From positions 1 to 64,000 of the forward strand of contig NZ_JANZKU010000001.1 in NCBI RefSeq assembly GCF_025642785.1: 64,000 bases of DNA. The letters are read 5' to 3'. Both the position numbers and the translations under genes were made by a program. Positions within the stretch are counted from its first letter, which is position 1. Each line of letters starts with the position of its first letter. Below the pieces are notes generated by a model, which was not told the origin of the DNA, searched no databases, and saw nothing but the letters and a program-made list of their open reading frames with translations. Of the stretch, positions 51,631-61,426 are shown piece by piece. This stretch comes from Pseudomonas sp. RIT-PI-AD. Its GTDB lineage: Bacteria; Pseudomonadota; Gammaproteobacteria; Pseudomonadales; Pseudomonadaceae.

Positions 51631-53379
51631 TCAGTCGAGCTCGATCACGTGCAGGCTGTAGCCGGGGATGGCCTTCGCCTGCCGCTTGGCTTCCGAGGCC
51701 AGGCCCGCCAGACGGCTGGCGTCGAGCCGACTGCAGGCCTGGGCATGCAGGTTGACCACGCCCACCGAAAGCGACAGCAGCGGATATTCCTGGCGCTTGC
51801 CATGGCGGTCGTGGGATACGAAGCATCCGGCGTCCAGGTGAGTGTTCAGGTAGAAGCGCCGGCACTGACTCTGGAAGTCTTCCAGTAGCCGGTTGAGGCG
51901 ATCACGCCAGTCCGCGGACCCCAATACCAACATGAAGTCGTCACCCCCGATGTGGCCGACGAAGTCCAGGGTCGGGTCGACCCGCTGGCTCAGGCACTGC
52001 GCGAGACAAAGCAGCACTTCATCGCCCTTGGCATAGCCATAGAGGTCGTTGAAGGGCTTGAAGCTGTCCAGATCCACGTAGCAAATGGCCGCTGGCCGAT
52101 TCTGTTGCAGCAGCCGGGTGAGGCATTGCTGGATAGGTACGTTGCCCGGCAGCATGGTCAGCGGGTTGGCGTGGCGGGCTTGCTGGATCTTCGTCTCGGT
52201 GATCAGCTTGAGCACATCGATCACTCGCCCGAGGCCTTGGTATTCGCCTTCCTGGACGATGATGAAGTCCTCCTCCATGCGTTGTCGCGCGCGGCTGGTG
52301 AGGAGGCGGCTGACCTGTTGCAAGGATTGGCTGCGTTCCACCGCGAGGAAGTCGTCGCTCATCAGCCGGCGAATGGGCTTGCGGGCGAACAGGTCGGTGG
52401 CGAAGGGTTTCAACAGGGTCTCGGAGAGGGCGTGCCGATGCACGATGCCGACCGGGCGGCCCGTTCCATCCAGTACCGCCAGCGAATTGAGGTTCGCCTG
52501 GGCGCTGAAGGCTTCCAGTACCTCGGCGATGGGCGTCTCCTGGTCGACCGCCGCCTGGCGGCTGAGCAGCGCATCGAGATGGGCGATTTCCTCGGTCAGG
52601 GATTCCCGTCCGCGCTCCAGGAACGGCAGGAAAGCCAGGTTGTCCTGGGGCGGGTTTTCCTGGGGGCGGCCGAGCAGATAACCCTGCACCAGGTCCACGC
52701 CCATGTCGGCCAATACCCGCAGCTCTTCGGGTAACTCGATGCCCTCGGCGATCACCTGGGCCCGCGAGGTCTTGGCGATCTGCAGGATCGACCCGACGAA
52801 TTCCCGTTTCACCGCATCTTGGTGGATGCCGTCGATGAAGTGGCGGTCGATCTTCACGTAGTCCGGACGCAGTTCCGACCACAGCCGCAGGCTGGAATAG
52901 CCGGCGCCGAGATCGTCCAGGGCGATGGAGAATCCCATGGCGCGATAGTGATGCAGGGCGTTCTGCAACAGCGCGAAATCGTCGGTCGGCGCCTGTTCGG
53001 TGAGCTCGATCACCACCCGGTCCGGCGCGATCCCGAAGGCTTGCAGGAGTTGCAGGGTGCGACCGGGTTGGTGGGAGGGGTCGAGCAGGGATTCAGGGGA
53101 CACGTTGATGAACAGGCGGCCTTCCAGGGCTTTGTCCTGGAAGCTCGCGCATATCCGCCGGCGGCAGGCGATTTCCAGTTCGCTGAGGCGGCCCCCGTGG
53201 CGGGCCGCGGCGAACAACGTCATGGGCGAATGCAGCGGACTGTTGGAAGGCCCGCGGATCAGTGCCTCGTAGCCGAGGATACTGCGCTCGGACAGGGACA
53301 CTATGGGTTGGAACAGACTGGTGAGGTCCCCGTGAGCGAGGATCTGGTCCAACGCGCTCAACTGCTCGGTGACGGTCAT
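51631..53379 (-). CDS. EAL-CBS-GGDEF cyclic-di-GMP signalling protein
   Basis: A 582-residue cytoplasmic protein with an N-terminal EAL domain (YEALIRG, FINVSPESL, VIELTEQ, DDLGAGYSS, VKIDRHF, AEGIE), a CBS pair (about 280-400) and a C-terminal GGDEF-type domain. The EAL catalytic residues seem present, with DDLG in place of DDFG, so phosphodiesterase activity is plausible. The cyclase signature reads GGDDF, so this domain may be inactive or regulatory. The start at 53379 removes an unsupported upstream extension. I recall an ortholog at PA3258 in P. aeruginosa. Confidence 0.9.
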   Translation of the reverse strand: MTVTEQLSALDQILAHGDLTSLFQPIVSLSERSILGYEALIRGPSNSPLHSPMTLFAAARHGGRLSELEIACRRRICASFQDKALEGRLFINVSPESLLDPSHQPGRTLQLLQAFGIAPDRVVIELTEQAPTDDFALLQNALHHYRAMGFSIALDDLGAGYSSLRLWSELRPDYVKIDRHFIDGIHQDAVKREFVGSILQIAKTSRAQVIAEGIELPEELRVLADMGVDLVQGYLLGRPQENPPQDNLAFLPFLERGRESLTEEIAHLDALLSRQAAVDQETPIAEVLEAFSAQANLNSLAVLDGTGRPVGIVHRHALSETLLKPFATDLFARKPIRRLMSDDFLAVERSQSLQQVSRLLTSRARQRMEEDFIIVQEGEYQGLGRVIDVLKLITETKIQQARHANPLTMLPGNVPIQQCLTRLLQQNRPAAICYVDLDSFKPFNDLYGYAKGDEVLLCLAQCLSQRVDPTLDFVGHIGGDDFMLVLGSADWRDRLNRLLEDFQSQCRRFYLNTHLDAGCFVSHDRHGKRQEYPLLSLSVGVVNLHAQACSRLDASRLAGLASEAKRQAKAIPGYSLHVIELD

Positions 53380-53400
53380 GACGGCTCTCGCGGAGGCTGG

Positions 53401-53430
53401 AAAAGAGAAGGGCCGCATCGGCGGCCCTTC
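53401..53430 (-). terminator. rho-independent terminator of prc
   Basis: On the minus strand GAAGGGCCGC pairs perfectly with GCGGCCCTTC around CGAT, then TCTTTT. It lies 38 bases after the prc stop and separates it from the EAL gene. Confidence 0.9.
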
Positions 53431-53467
53431 GCATTTCACGACAATCGCGTGACGTTTCGATGACGCC

Positions 53468-55549
53468 TCAGTGCTTGGCGACCGCCGAATTGAGGCTGAC
53501 GAAGTCCAGCAACACCTGGCCGCTCTCGGTGAGGTAGGCATCGTCCTGCGGCTTGGTTTTTTCTTCCTCGACCGGCAGGGCGTCCTCGTCCTCTTTCTTC
53601 AGCTCCTTGAGCGGCGGCTCGCCCTTGCCCTTGCGCCGGGCGTTTTCCATGGCCAGCTGTTGCGATTCGATATCGCTCTGCTGGGCACGGCGCTTCGCCT
53701 CGTTGAGGCTGACGCTGGTCTCGTGCATGAGCTTCTGCGCCAGAGCCAGGCGGTCGCGACTGAACACGAACTCGGGATCGCTCTGGGTGCGTGCATCGTG
53801 ACGCGCCTTCAATTGGTCGAGGAACGGCTTGAACGGGTCGATCGTCGGCTTGATCGCCGGACGGATGCTGTCCCAGGGCATGGCTTCGGGCAGTGCGCTC
53901 TCGCCGATTTCCTTGGTATCCACCGTCGCCGGATACTCGATGTCCGGGATCACGCCCTGATGCTGGGTGCTCTGGCCGGATACGCGATAGAACTTGGCCA
54001 GCGTCAGCTTCAGTTCGCCGTGGTTCAGCGGCTGGATGGTTTGCACCGTACCCTTGCCGAAAGTCTGGCCACCCAGGATCAGCGCGCGGTGATAGTCCTG
54101 CATGGCGCCGGCGAAGATCTCCGAGGCGGACGCCGAGAGGCGGTTGACCAGCACGGCCATCGGCCCTTTGTAAAAGGCGCCGCCCTCGTCGTCGGCGAGC
54201 ACGTCGACACGGCCGTCGCTGTTGCGCACCAGCACCGTGGGGCCCTGGTCGATGAACAAGCCGGTCAGTTCGGTGGCTTCCTGCAACGAGCCGCCGCCGT
54301 TGTTACGCAGGTCCATCAAGACACCGTCGACATTTTCCTTCTGCAACTCGCTGAGCAGGCGTTTCACGTCGCGGGTCGTGCTTTTGTATTCGGGATCGCC
54401 GGCGCGGAACGCCTTGAAGTCCAGGTAGAACGCCGGTACCTCGATGATGCCCAGTTTGTAGTCGTGGCCATCGTGGTTCAGCGAAATCACCGATTTCTTC
54501 GCCGCCTGTTCTTCCAGCTTCACCGCTTCGCGGGTGATCGAGACGATCTTGCTGGAGTCGTCGTTCGGCGCGTTGCTGGCCGGGATCACTTCCAGGCGCA
54601 CCTGCGAACCCTTGGGCCCGCGGATGAGCTTGACCACCTCGTCCAGGCGCCAACCGATCACGTCGACCATCTCGCCGCTGCCCTGGGCGACGCCGACGAT
54701 CTTGTCGGACGGCACGACCTGCTTGCTCTTCTCCGCGGGGCCGGCCGGAACCAGGCGCACCACCTTGACGTAGTCGTTGTCGCTCTGCAGCACCGCGCCG
54801 ATCCCTTCCAGGGAAAGGCTCATGTTGATGTCGAAGTTTTCGGCGTTGTCGGGGGAGAGGTAGTTGGTGTGGGGATCGTAGGTCTGGGCGAAGGCATTGA
54901 TGTAGGCCTGGAAAATGTCTTCGCCGCGGGTCTGCTCGAGACGCGCGTACTGGCTCTTGTAGCGCTTGACCAGCAATTCCTGGATGGCCTTGGGTTCCTT
55001 GCCGGCGATCTTCAGCCGCAGCACCTCGTCCTTGACCTTCTTGCGCCAGAGGTCGTCGAGGGCGGCCTGGTCTTTCACCCAGGGCGCCTTCTCGCGGTCG
55101 ATCTCCATGCTCTCGTCGACGGTGAAGTCGAAATTGTCGACGCCCTTGTCAAGCTGCGCGAGGGCGAAATCGAGCCGATCTTTGAGACGGTCCAGGTGAC
55201 GCTTATAGATGGTGAAACCCGGGTCCAGGTCGCCATTCTTGAGGAAGTCGTCGAACTTGTAGCGCCACTTGTCGAATTCGGCGATGTCCGCGGCGGTGAA
55301 GTACATGCGCGCCGGATCGAGCAGCTTGAGATAGCCTTCGTAGATCTTCACCGAACGTTCGTCGTTCAGCGGCGGCTTGTTGTAATGATGGCGCTTGAGC
55401 AGTTCCACCACGTTCAGGCTGGCGACCACCTGCTCACGATCGGGCTGTAGCGCGTCCCAGCTATGCTGGGGTGACGTCCTGGCTTGCAGCGGCAATGCGC
55501 TGAGGCCGAGGATCAAGGCGAGGGCGGTGCTGGGAAGGAAGCGCTTCAT
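53468..55549 (-). CDS. prc: C-terminal processing (tail-specific) protease Prc
   Basis: A 693-residue periplasmic serine protease. The signal peptide is at residues 1-23 (ends LPLQARTS). A PDZ domain in the middle (around DNDYVKVVRLVPAGPAEKSK) precedes the S41 core with the nucleophile in NRLSASASEIFAGA and the lysine in GGQTFGKGTVQ. It degrades proteins by their C-terminal tails; in P. aeruginosa it degrades mutant MucA and affects alginate (AlgO). The start at 55549 places the signal peptide at the N-terminus. Confidence 0.95.
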   Translation of the reverse strand: MKRFLPSTALALILGLSALPLQARTSPQHSWDALQPDREQVVASLNVVELLKRHHYNKPPLNDERSVKIYEGYLKLLDPARMYFTAADIAEFDKWRYKFDDFLKNGDLDPGFTIYKRHLDRLKDRLDFALAQLDKGVDNFDFTVDESMEIDREKAPWVKDQAALDDLWRKKVKDEVLRLKIAGKEPKAIQELLVKRYKSQYARLEQTRGEDIFQAYINAFAQTYDPHTNYLSPDNAENFDINMSLSLEGIGAVLQSDNDYVKVVRLVPAGPAEKSKQVVPSDKIVGVAQGSGEMVDVIGWRLDEVVKLIRGPKGSQVRLEVIPASNAPNDDSSKIVSITREAVKLEEQAAKKSVISLNHDGHDYKLGIIEVPAFYLDFKAFRAGDPEYKSTTRDVKRLLSELQKENVDGVLMDLRNNGGGSLQEATELTGLFIDQGPTVLVRNSDGRVDVLADDEGGAFYKGPMAVLVNRLSASASEIFAGAMQDYHRALILGGQTFGKGTVQTIQPLNHGELKLTLAKFYRVSGQSTQHQGVIPDIEYPATVDTKEIGESALPEAMPWDSIRPAIKPTIDPFKPFLDQLKARHDARTQSDPEFVFSRDRLALAQKLMHETSVSLNEAKRRAQQSDIESQQLAMENARRKGKGEPPLKELKKEDEDALPVEEEKTKPQDDAYLTESGQVLLDFVSLNSAVAKH

Positions 55550-55628
55550 GCTGATTCGACGTCGGGACAGGTGATAACGCATATTAGGCCGTCATTGGAG
55601 GCGCCGGGTTCCGTCGGCGCAATGCGAA

Positions 55629-55650
55629 AGCCCGGCGTCGATGCCGGGCT
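55629..55650. repeat. 8-base inverted repeat upstream of the quinone oxidoreductase gene
   Basis: AGCCCGGC and GCCGGGCT are perfect complements around GTCGAT, 25 bases before the qor-like GTG start, in the leader of that gene. No T-run follows on the plus strand. Confidence 0.6.
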
Positions 55651-55674
55651 AGGTCAAACCACTATGGAGGCAGC

Positions 55675-56637
55675 GTGAAGGCATTGCAAGGCGTCGAAGG
55701 ACGCGTGGAATGGGATGAGCGGGCCGTTACGGCCTGTGATGTCGGGCAGATTCGGGTGCGTGTGGCGGCCGCCGGGCTGAACCGCGCCGATCTTTTGCAG
55801 AGGGCAGGGCAGTACCCGCCGCCGCCGGGCGCCAGCGATATCCTCGGGTTGGAGTGCGCGGGCGTGGTCAGCGAAACCGGTGCCGGCAGCCAATGGAAAG
55901 TGGGCGATCGGGTGTGTTGCCTGCTGGCCGGCGGCGGCATGGCCGAGGAGGTGGTGGTGGACGCGCGACACGCGCTGCCGATCCCGAAAGGGCTCTCCCT
56001 GGTGGAGGCCGCGGTGTTGCCCGAGGTCTATGCCACCGCGTGGCTGAACCTGTTCCAACTGGCGCGCATGCAGCCGGGAGAAAAGGTGCTCCTGCACGCG
56101 GGCGCCAGCGGCGTCGGCTCGGCGGCGATCCAGCTCTGCAAGGCCTTCGGCAATCCCTGCTGGGTGAGCGTCGGTTCGGCCGAGCGCCTGGACTACTGCG
56201 TTTCCCTAGGTGCCCAGGGCGGGGTGATCCGCGACCAGAATCTCCAGGACCTGCGCGAGCTCGGGCCGTTCGACGTGATCCTCGATCCGGTCGGCGGGCC
56301 GTACGCGGAGTTGAACCTGGATCTGCTGGCACGGGACGGGCGCTGGGTGAACATCGGTCTGATGGGCGGCCGCGAGGCGCGCCTGGATATGGCCAAGCTG
56401 CTGGGCAAGCGCATCCAGTTGACCGGCTCCACCCTGCGCAACCGCGACGATTCCTTCAAGGCGGAACTGCTCGCGGACCTGGGGGCCCAAGTGTGGCCGC
56501 TGTTCGCCGAAGGTCGCCTGAAGCCGCAGCTCGAGCGCAGCTTCGCCATGGCTGAGGCGGAAGAGGCATTTGCCGCGCTGGCGAGCAACCGGATCTCCGG
56601 AAAGATCGCCCTGCTGCTCGAAGAACCACCGGCCTGA
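55675..56637 (+). CDS. NADPH:quinone oxidoreductase (PIG3-type medium-chain reductase)
   Basis: A 320-residue zinc-free medium-chain dehydrogenase/reductase. The block AAAGLNRADLLQRAGQYPPP is typical of PIG3-type quinone reductases, and the NADPH loop is GASGVGSAAIQL. It likely reduces quinones with NADPH. The GTG start at 55675 has a GGAGG ribosome site 4 bases upstream. It is divergent from prc. Confidence 0.9.
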   Translation: MKALQGVEGRVEWDERAVTACDVGQIRVRVAAAGLNRADLLQRAGQYPPPPGASDILGLECAGVVSETGAGSQWKVGDRVCCLLAGGGMAEEVVVDARHALPIPKGLSLVEAAVLPEVYATAWLNLFQLARMQPGEKVLLHAGASGVGSAAIQLCKAFGNPCWVSVGSAERLDYCVSLGAQGGVIRDQNLQDLRELGPFDVILDPVGGPYAELNLDLLARDGRWVNIGLMGGREARLDMAKLLGKRIQLTGSTLRNRDDSFKAELLADLGAQVWPLFAEGRLKPQLERSFAMAEAEEAFAALASNRISGKIALLLEEPPA

Positions 56638-56832
56638 AACGACCTCAGGCTCGCCGCGGGCGCCCTCCAGGGCGTTCGCGGGGCAGGCGGGCCCTTAGTG
56701 TCCCGGGACTTTCCGGGACGATTTAGTGAAGCAATCGTAGCCATGGCTTTAACCAATAAGGTTTTTGCCGCACTTGCGCCTAAGATTGCTCCCAGGTCGA
56801 TACACACCCTATTCAACCCCAAGGAGTCAGCA

Positions 56833-57396
56833 ATGTCCCTGATCAACACCGAAATCAAACCGTTCAAGGCACAGGCATTCAAAGGTGGCAAGTTCATCGA
56901 AGTCAGCGAAGCCGATCTGAAAGGCAAGTGGTCGGTCTTCTTCTTCTACCCGGCCGACTTCACCTTCGTATGCCCCACCGAACTGGGCGATGTCGCTGAT
57001 CACTACGCGGAATTCCAAAAGCTGGGCGTCGAGATCTACTCGGTGTCCACCGACACCCACTTCACCCATAAAGCCTGGCACGACAGCTCGGAAACCATCG
57101 GCAAGATCCAGTACACCATGATCGGCGACCCGACCGGCGTGATCTCGCGTAACTTCGAAGTCATGCGCGAAACCCAGGGCCTGGCCGACCGTGGCACCTT
57201 CGTGATCGATCCCGAAGGTGTGATCCAGGCCGTCGAAATCACCGCTGAAGGCATCGGCCGCGACGCGTCCGACCTGCTGCGCAAGGTGAAAGCCGCCCAG
57301 TACGTCGCTTCCCACCCGGGCGAAGTCTGCCCGGCCAAGTGGAAAGAAGGCGAAGCCACCCTGGCTCCGTCCCTCGACCTGGTCGGCAAGATCTAA
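56833..57396 (+). CDS. ahpC: alkyl hydroperoxide reductase subunit C (peroxiredoxin)
   Basis: A 187-residue typical 2-Cys peroxiredoxin. The peroxidatic cysteine is in [11 protein letters not shown] and the resolving cysteine in GEVCPAKW near the C-terminus. AhpC reduces hydrogen and alkyl peroxides and is recycled by AhpF, encoded next. An AAGGAG ribosome site precedes the ATG at 56833. OxyR control is usual; no clear OxyR site was identified in 56638-56832. Confidence 0.97.
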   Translation: MSLINTEIKPFKAQAFKGGKFIEVSEADLKGKWSVFFFYPADFTFVCPTELGDVADHYAEFQKLGVEIYSVSTDTHFTHKAWHDSSETIGKIQYTMIGDPTGVISRNFEVMRETQGLADRGTFVIDPEGVIQAVEITAEGIGRDASDLLRKVKAAQYVASHPGEVCPAKWKEGEATLAPSLDLVGKI

Positions 57397-57409
57397 GCGA
57401 CCCGCTCTC

Positions 57410-57482
57410 GGCGGACGGCCTTCCGGTCGTCCGCCCTACACCGACTCCCAGTCCCCTGTAGGGCGGATGGCTTCCATCCGCC
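57410..57482. repeat. REP doublet (REPIN-like) between ahpC and ahpF
   Basis: Two hairpins in inverted order. The first is GGCGGAC paired with GTCCGCC (57410-57435) followed by CTACA. The second begins TGTAGGGCGGATGG and pairs ATGG with CCAT (57457-57482). The ends CCGCCCTACA (57431-57440) and TGTAGGGCGG (57457-57466) are exact inverse copies. The TGTAGGGCGGAT head is a common repetitive extragenic unit in pseudomonads. It may lower ahpF readthrough relative to ahpC. Confidence 0.85.
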
Positions 57483-57521
57483 GAGGGTTCTCTTTGCCCG
57501 TCATTCACAGGAAACGCGCTC

Positions 57522-59078
57522 ATGTTGGACGCCAATCTGAAAAACCAGTTGAAGGCCTACCTGGAAAAGGTCACCCAGCCGTTCGAGATCGTCGCGTCCC
57601 TCGATGACAGCGACAAATCCCGCGAACTGCTCGGGTTGTTGCAAGACATCGTCGGCCTGACCGACAAGATCACCCTGAAGACCGATGGCGACGATGCACG
57701 CAAGCCATCTTTCGCGCTCAACCGTCCCAATGGGACCATCAGCCTGCGCTTCGCCGGCATTCCCATGGGCCACGAATTCACCTCGCTGGTCCTGGCCCTG
57801 TTGCAAGTCGGCGGCCATCCGTCGAAGGCCAGCGCCGAGACCCTCGAGCAGATCAAGAACCTCGAAGGCGAATTCAACTTCGAGACCTACTTCTCCCTGT
57901 CCTGCCAGAACTGCCCGGACGTGGTCCAGGCACTGAACCTGATGGCCGTGCTCAACCCGAACATCCGCCACGTCGCCATCGACGGCGCGCTGTTCCAGGA
58001 AGAGGTCAGCGACCGCCAGATCATGTCCGTGCCGAGCATTTACCTGAACGGCGAACTGTTCGGCCAGGGCCGTATGGACGCCGAGCAGATCCTCGCCAAG
58101 ATCGACACCGGCGCCTCGGCCCGCGATGCCGAGAAGCTCAATGCGAAGGAGGCCTTCGACGTCCTGGTCATCGGCGGCGGCCCGGCCGGCGCCGCAGCGG
58201 CGATCTACGCCGCGCGCAAGGGCATTCGTACCGGTGTCGCCGCCGAACGCTTCGGCGGCCAGGTGCTGGACACCATGGCCATCGAGAACTTCATTTCCGT
58301 GCAGGAGACCGAAGGGCCGAAACTGGCGCGCGCGCTGGAAGAGCACGTCCGTCAGTACGAGGTCGACATCATGAACCTGCAGCGGGCCAGCGCGCTGATC
58401 CCGGCGAGCGCCGAGGGCGGCTTGCACGAAGTGAAGTTCGAGAGCGGCGCCAGCCTCAAGGCGAAGACCGTCATTCTGTCCACCGGCGCGCGCTGGAGGG
58501 AGATGAACGTCCCCGGCGAGCAGGAGTACCGCAACAAGGGCGTGGCCTATTGCCCGCACTGCGACGGTCCGCTGTTCAAGGGCAAGCGCGTGGCGGTGAT
58601 CGGCGGCGGCAACTCCGGCGTCGAGGCGGCCATCGACCTGGCCGGCATCGTCTCCCAGGTCACCCTGCTGGAGTTCGACAGCAAGCTGCGCGCCGATGCC
58701 GTATTGCAGAAGAAGCTCTACAGCCTGCCCAACGTGACCGTGATCACCAGCGCCCTGACCAGTGAAGTGAAGGGCGACGGCCAGAAGGTCACCGGCCTGG
58801 TCTACAAGGATCGCAACTCCAATGAGTTCGTGTCCCTGGAACTGGAAGGCATCTTCGTGCAGATCGGCCTGCTGCCGAACTCCGACTGGCTGAAAGGCTC
58901 GGTAGAGCTGTCGCCCCGTGGCGAAATCATCGTCGACGCGCGTGGCGAGACTTCGCTGCCGGGGATCTTCGCTGCCGGCGACGTGACCACCGTGCCCTAC
59001 AAGCAGATCGTCATCGCGGTCGGCGAAGGGGCCAAGGCGTCGCTCAGTGCTTTCGACCACCTGATCCGCTCGGTCTGA
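57522..59078 (+). CDS. ahpF: alkyl hydroperoxide reductase subunit F
   Basis: A 518-residue NADH-dependent flavoprotein disulfide reductase that reduces AhpC. The N-terminal thioredoxin-fold part has the CxxC site [11 protein letters not shown] and NAD loops follow ([34 protein letters not shown]), with the redox-active CPHC in YCPHCDGP. An AGGAAA ribosome site precedes the ATG. It lies 125 bases after ahpC with a REP doublet between them. Confidence 0.97.
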   Translation: MLDANLKNQLKAYLEKVTQPFEIVASLDDSDKSRELLGLLQDIVGLTDKITLKTDGDDARKPSFALNRPNGTISLRFAGIPMGHEFTSLVLALLQVGGHPSKASAETLEQIKNLEGEFNFETYFSLSCQNCPDVVQALNLMAVLNPNIRHVAIDGALFQEEVSDRQIMSVPSIYLNGELFGQGRMDAEQILAKIDTGASARDAEKLNAKEAFDVLVIGGGPAGAAAAIYAARKGIRTGVAAERFGGQVLDTMAIENFISVQETEGPKLARALEEHVRQYEVDIMNLQRASALIPASAEGGLHEVKFESGASLKAKTVILSTGARWREMNVPGEQEYRNKGVAYCPHCDGPLFKGKRVAVIGGGNSGVEAAIDLAGIVSQVTLLEFDSKLRADAVLQKKLYSLPNVTVITSALTSEVKGDGQKVTGLVYKDRNSNEFVSLELEGIFVQIGLLPNSDWLKGSVELSPRGEIIVDARGETSLPGIFAAGDVTTVPYKQIVIAVGEGAKASLSAFDHLIRSV

Positions 59079-59183
59079 CGGCCGGGGGAGGGCCCTGTGC
59101 CTTCCCCTCTTCCGCGCGATGCCAGCCCTGGCATCGCGCGGGCCAGCGCCAGCCGGTATCCTTGGCTTTTCGCCTCATTCTGG

Positions 59184-59723
59184 ATGCCTGCCGTGGAACA
59201 GTCGCTCGTTGAACTCATCACTCTTCTCAGCTCGGGTTGCATGGGCGAAGCGGAAATCGCGCGCATCGCCGCCGAAGCCGCCCAGGCCTACGCCGATCCC
59301 GACGCCTTCCTGGCGGCCAACCCCGACATCAATTACGACGACAGTTTCCCGATTCCCTTGGGCGAGTGGGTGGTGGTCGGCAGCCTGCCGGATACCGTGC
59401 TGTTCCAGGCGGATCGCTACGACGAGCTGTTCCAGGGCATCGTCGCCTCCTTTGGCCCGGAGGTCGCCTTCACCATCAAGCCCCGGCAACTCGCCAAGGT
59501 CGAACCGCTGAAGGCGCTCAACAGCATCCAGGTGCAGATGAGCAGCCTCTACCCGGAGAAAGGCGGCTACGTGCTGGTGAATTTCAGCGAACCCCTGGAT
59601 GACGCCCTGCAGTGCGTGCTGGTCTACACCTGCGACCTGCCGCGGATGCTCGCCTTGAGCGTGGAAGTGGGTATCCTCGCTGCGCCGGCCTACGAGGCTT
59701 TGCGCGCCGAACGCGCGTCCTGA
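59184..59723 (+). CDS. protein of unknown function
   Basis: A 179-residue acidic protein from the ATG at 59184 (a GTG at 59193 is also possible). Visible features are an alanine-rich helical part (EAEIARIAAEAAQAYADPDA), then IPLGEWVVVGSLPDTVLF and a C-terminal hydrophobic segment. It has no signal peptide. I do not recognise the family. It follows ahpF by 105 bases on the same strand. Confidence 0.65.
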   Translation: MPAVEQSLVELITLLSSGCMGEAEIARIAAEAAQAYADPDAFLAANPDINYDDSFPIPLGEWVVVGSLPDTVLFQADRYDELFQGIVASFGPEVAFTIKPRQLAKVEPLKALNSIQVQMSSLYPEKGGYVLVNFSEPLDDALQCVLVYTCDLPRMLALSVEVGILAAPAYEALRAERAS

Positions 59724-59814
59724 GCGCGGTCGAGGGTTGTCTTCCCGGGAGCGGGCGGCGCCACCGCCTGCGGAGAGCCTCGGCTCCGCGGAAGTCGTCC
59801 GCTCGCGATTCTGG

Positions 59815-60666
59815 CTAGTGCAGGTGCAGGATCAGCGCCCCGAGGATCACCGTACCGACGCCGCCCCATTGCACCGGGTTCAGGCGTTCCTTGAACAGCA
59901 GCACGCCGAGGATCGCGGCGATGCCGCCGGACAGGGTGCTGAGCACGGTCACCACGGCCACCGAGCCCTGCAGGGCGCCCACCGAAAACGCGGAGAACGC
60001 GCTGAGGTTCATCAGGCTCGCGCCCAACAGGGAGCCGAGGTGCTTCAACGGCGGCCGGCTGAACTGGCCCGGCCTCCTGAGCAGGGCGCCGGTCAGCGAC
60101 GACAATCCGACCGCATAGCCCAGCCATAGCACCGGCACGACGCCCAGCGCCGGCAACGCGTACCGCCCTTGCAACCAGAAGCCGCATCCGTAGAGCAGCG
60201 CCGCGAGGACCGCGAAGCCCAGGGCCTGTCGCGGCGCATGGCTTTTCGGCGGTCGCTCGCCGAAAGTCACGGCGGTGAGTGCCACGCCGAGCAGGCAGGC
60301 GCCCAGCCCCGGCCATTGCAATGTGCCCAGGCGCTCGCCCGATAACCAGGACAGCAGCGCCGTCACCGCCCCGTAGGCGGTCACCACGGGTGCGACGATG
60401 GCCGCCTGGCCGACCGAGAAGGCCCTGGACAGGGCGAGGGTGCCGGACACCGTGAAAAGCGCGGCGAGCAGGGCGCTGCCCCATGAGCTCCAAGGCGCCG
60501 CCATGGCACCCCGCACGATCGAGGGAAACACCGTCAGGATCAGGCTGACGATCAGGAAGCCCAGCGCCTGGCCGAAGAACACCGCCTTTCTCACCCCTAC
60601 GGCGCGGGCGTTGAAACCGGCGAGAAAATCGGTGATCCCCCAGCACATCGCGGCGAGTAGGCCCAT
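59815..60666 (-). CDS. EamA-family (drug/metabolite superfamily) transporter
   Basis: A 283-residue membrane protein with about ten helices in two repeated EamA units. The first opens MGLLAAMCWGITDFLAGFNA and the second lies after residue 145. A longer upstream frame is Arg/Ser-rich and judged non-coding, so the ATG at 60666 is chosen. These are metabolite exporters; the substrate cannot be told. Confidence 0.85.
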   Translation of the reverse strand: MGLLAAMCWGITDFLAGFNARAVGVRKAVFFGQALGFLIVSLILTVFPSIVRGAMAAPWSSWGSALLAALFTVSGTLALSRAFSVGQAAIVAPVVTAYGAVTALLSWLSGERLGTLQWPGLGACLLGVALTAVTFGERPPKSHAPRQALGFAVLAALLYGCGFWLQGRYALPALGVVPVLWLGYAVGLSSLTGALLRRPGQFSRPPLKHLGSLLGASLMNLSAFSAFSVGALQGSVAVVTVLSTLSGGIAAILGVLLFKERLNPVQWGGVGTVILGALILHLH

Positions 60667-60772
60667 CAAAACGTCCAAAGCGGATTCTCGGGCTGACAGC
60701 GACCGCCGACTATAGCGCCCGGCGGACCTGACCGCGCCGGTGCCGCGGGTATCCGGCGCTGGGCGAGCCGCT

Positions 60773-61426
60773 TCAGCGCCAGTCGAGGATCGGCCAGCCG
60801 ACGGCCCGCGCATGGGCGCGCAGGGCCGGGTCCGGGTTGACCGCGTAGGGATGGTCGACCCGTTGCAGCAGCGGCAGGTCGTTGCAGGAGTCGGAATAGA
60901 AGCAGGCCCCTTCCAGGGTTTCGCCCTGCTCGCGCAGCCATTCCATCAGGCGCACGACCTTGCCCTCGCGGTAGCTGAGCACGCCGCGGGTGGCGCCGCT
61001 GTAATAGCCGTCGCGTTCTTCCAGTTCGATGGCGATGACGTCGTCGATGCCCAGTCGGGCGGCGATGGCGCCGACCAGGAAATGCGCCGAGGCGGATATC
61101 AGCAGGATGCGGTCGCCGGCCATCCGGTGGGTCGCCAGGCAGCGGCTGGCGTCGCTGTAGAACAGCGGCTCGACGACGTCCTCGACGAAGGGCTCCACGA
61201 CGAAGGCCACTTCCTCGCGGGAGCGGCCCACCAGTGGCGACAGGCTGAAGTTCATGTAGTCCTGCATGTCCAGCTTGCCCTCGCCATACAGGGCCATAAG
61301 CTCGGCGTCGCGCCGCACGAAGCTGTCCGCGTCGACCCAGCCCAGGTGTGCCATGTGTCGGCTCCAGAGGCTGGCGCAGTCGCCATGGATCAGGGTCTCG
61401 TCGAGATCGAAGATCGCCAGGGGCAT
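60773..61426 (-). CDS. HAD-superfamily (SerB-like, subclass IB) phosphatase
   Basis: A 217-residue HAD hydrolase. Motif I is AIFDLDETLIHGD, motif II is LLISASAHFL and motif IV is FYSDSCNDLPLL. It belongs to the PSPase-like IB group that hydrolyses small phosphomonoesters. The ATG at 61426 overlaps the stop of the ABC ATPase gene by one base, so it is the last gene of the transporter operon. It may act on a phosphorylated ligand taken up by the transporter. Confidence 0.88.
   Translation of the reverse strand: MPLAIFDLDETLIHGDCASLWSRHMAHLGWVDADSFVRRDAELMALYGEGKLDMQDYMNFSLSPLVGRSREEVAFVVEPFVEDVVEPLFYSDASRCLATHRMAGDRILLISASAHFLVGAIAARLGIDDVIAIELEERDGYYSGATRGVLSYREGKVVRLMEWLREQGETLEGACFYSDSCNDLPLLQRVDHPYAVNPDPALRAHARAVGWPILDWR

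Noticed and set aside
56638-56832. OxyR binding site upstream of ahpC
   Set aside because: The expected ATAG-N7-CTAT spaced pattern is not clearly present in this gap.
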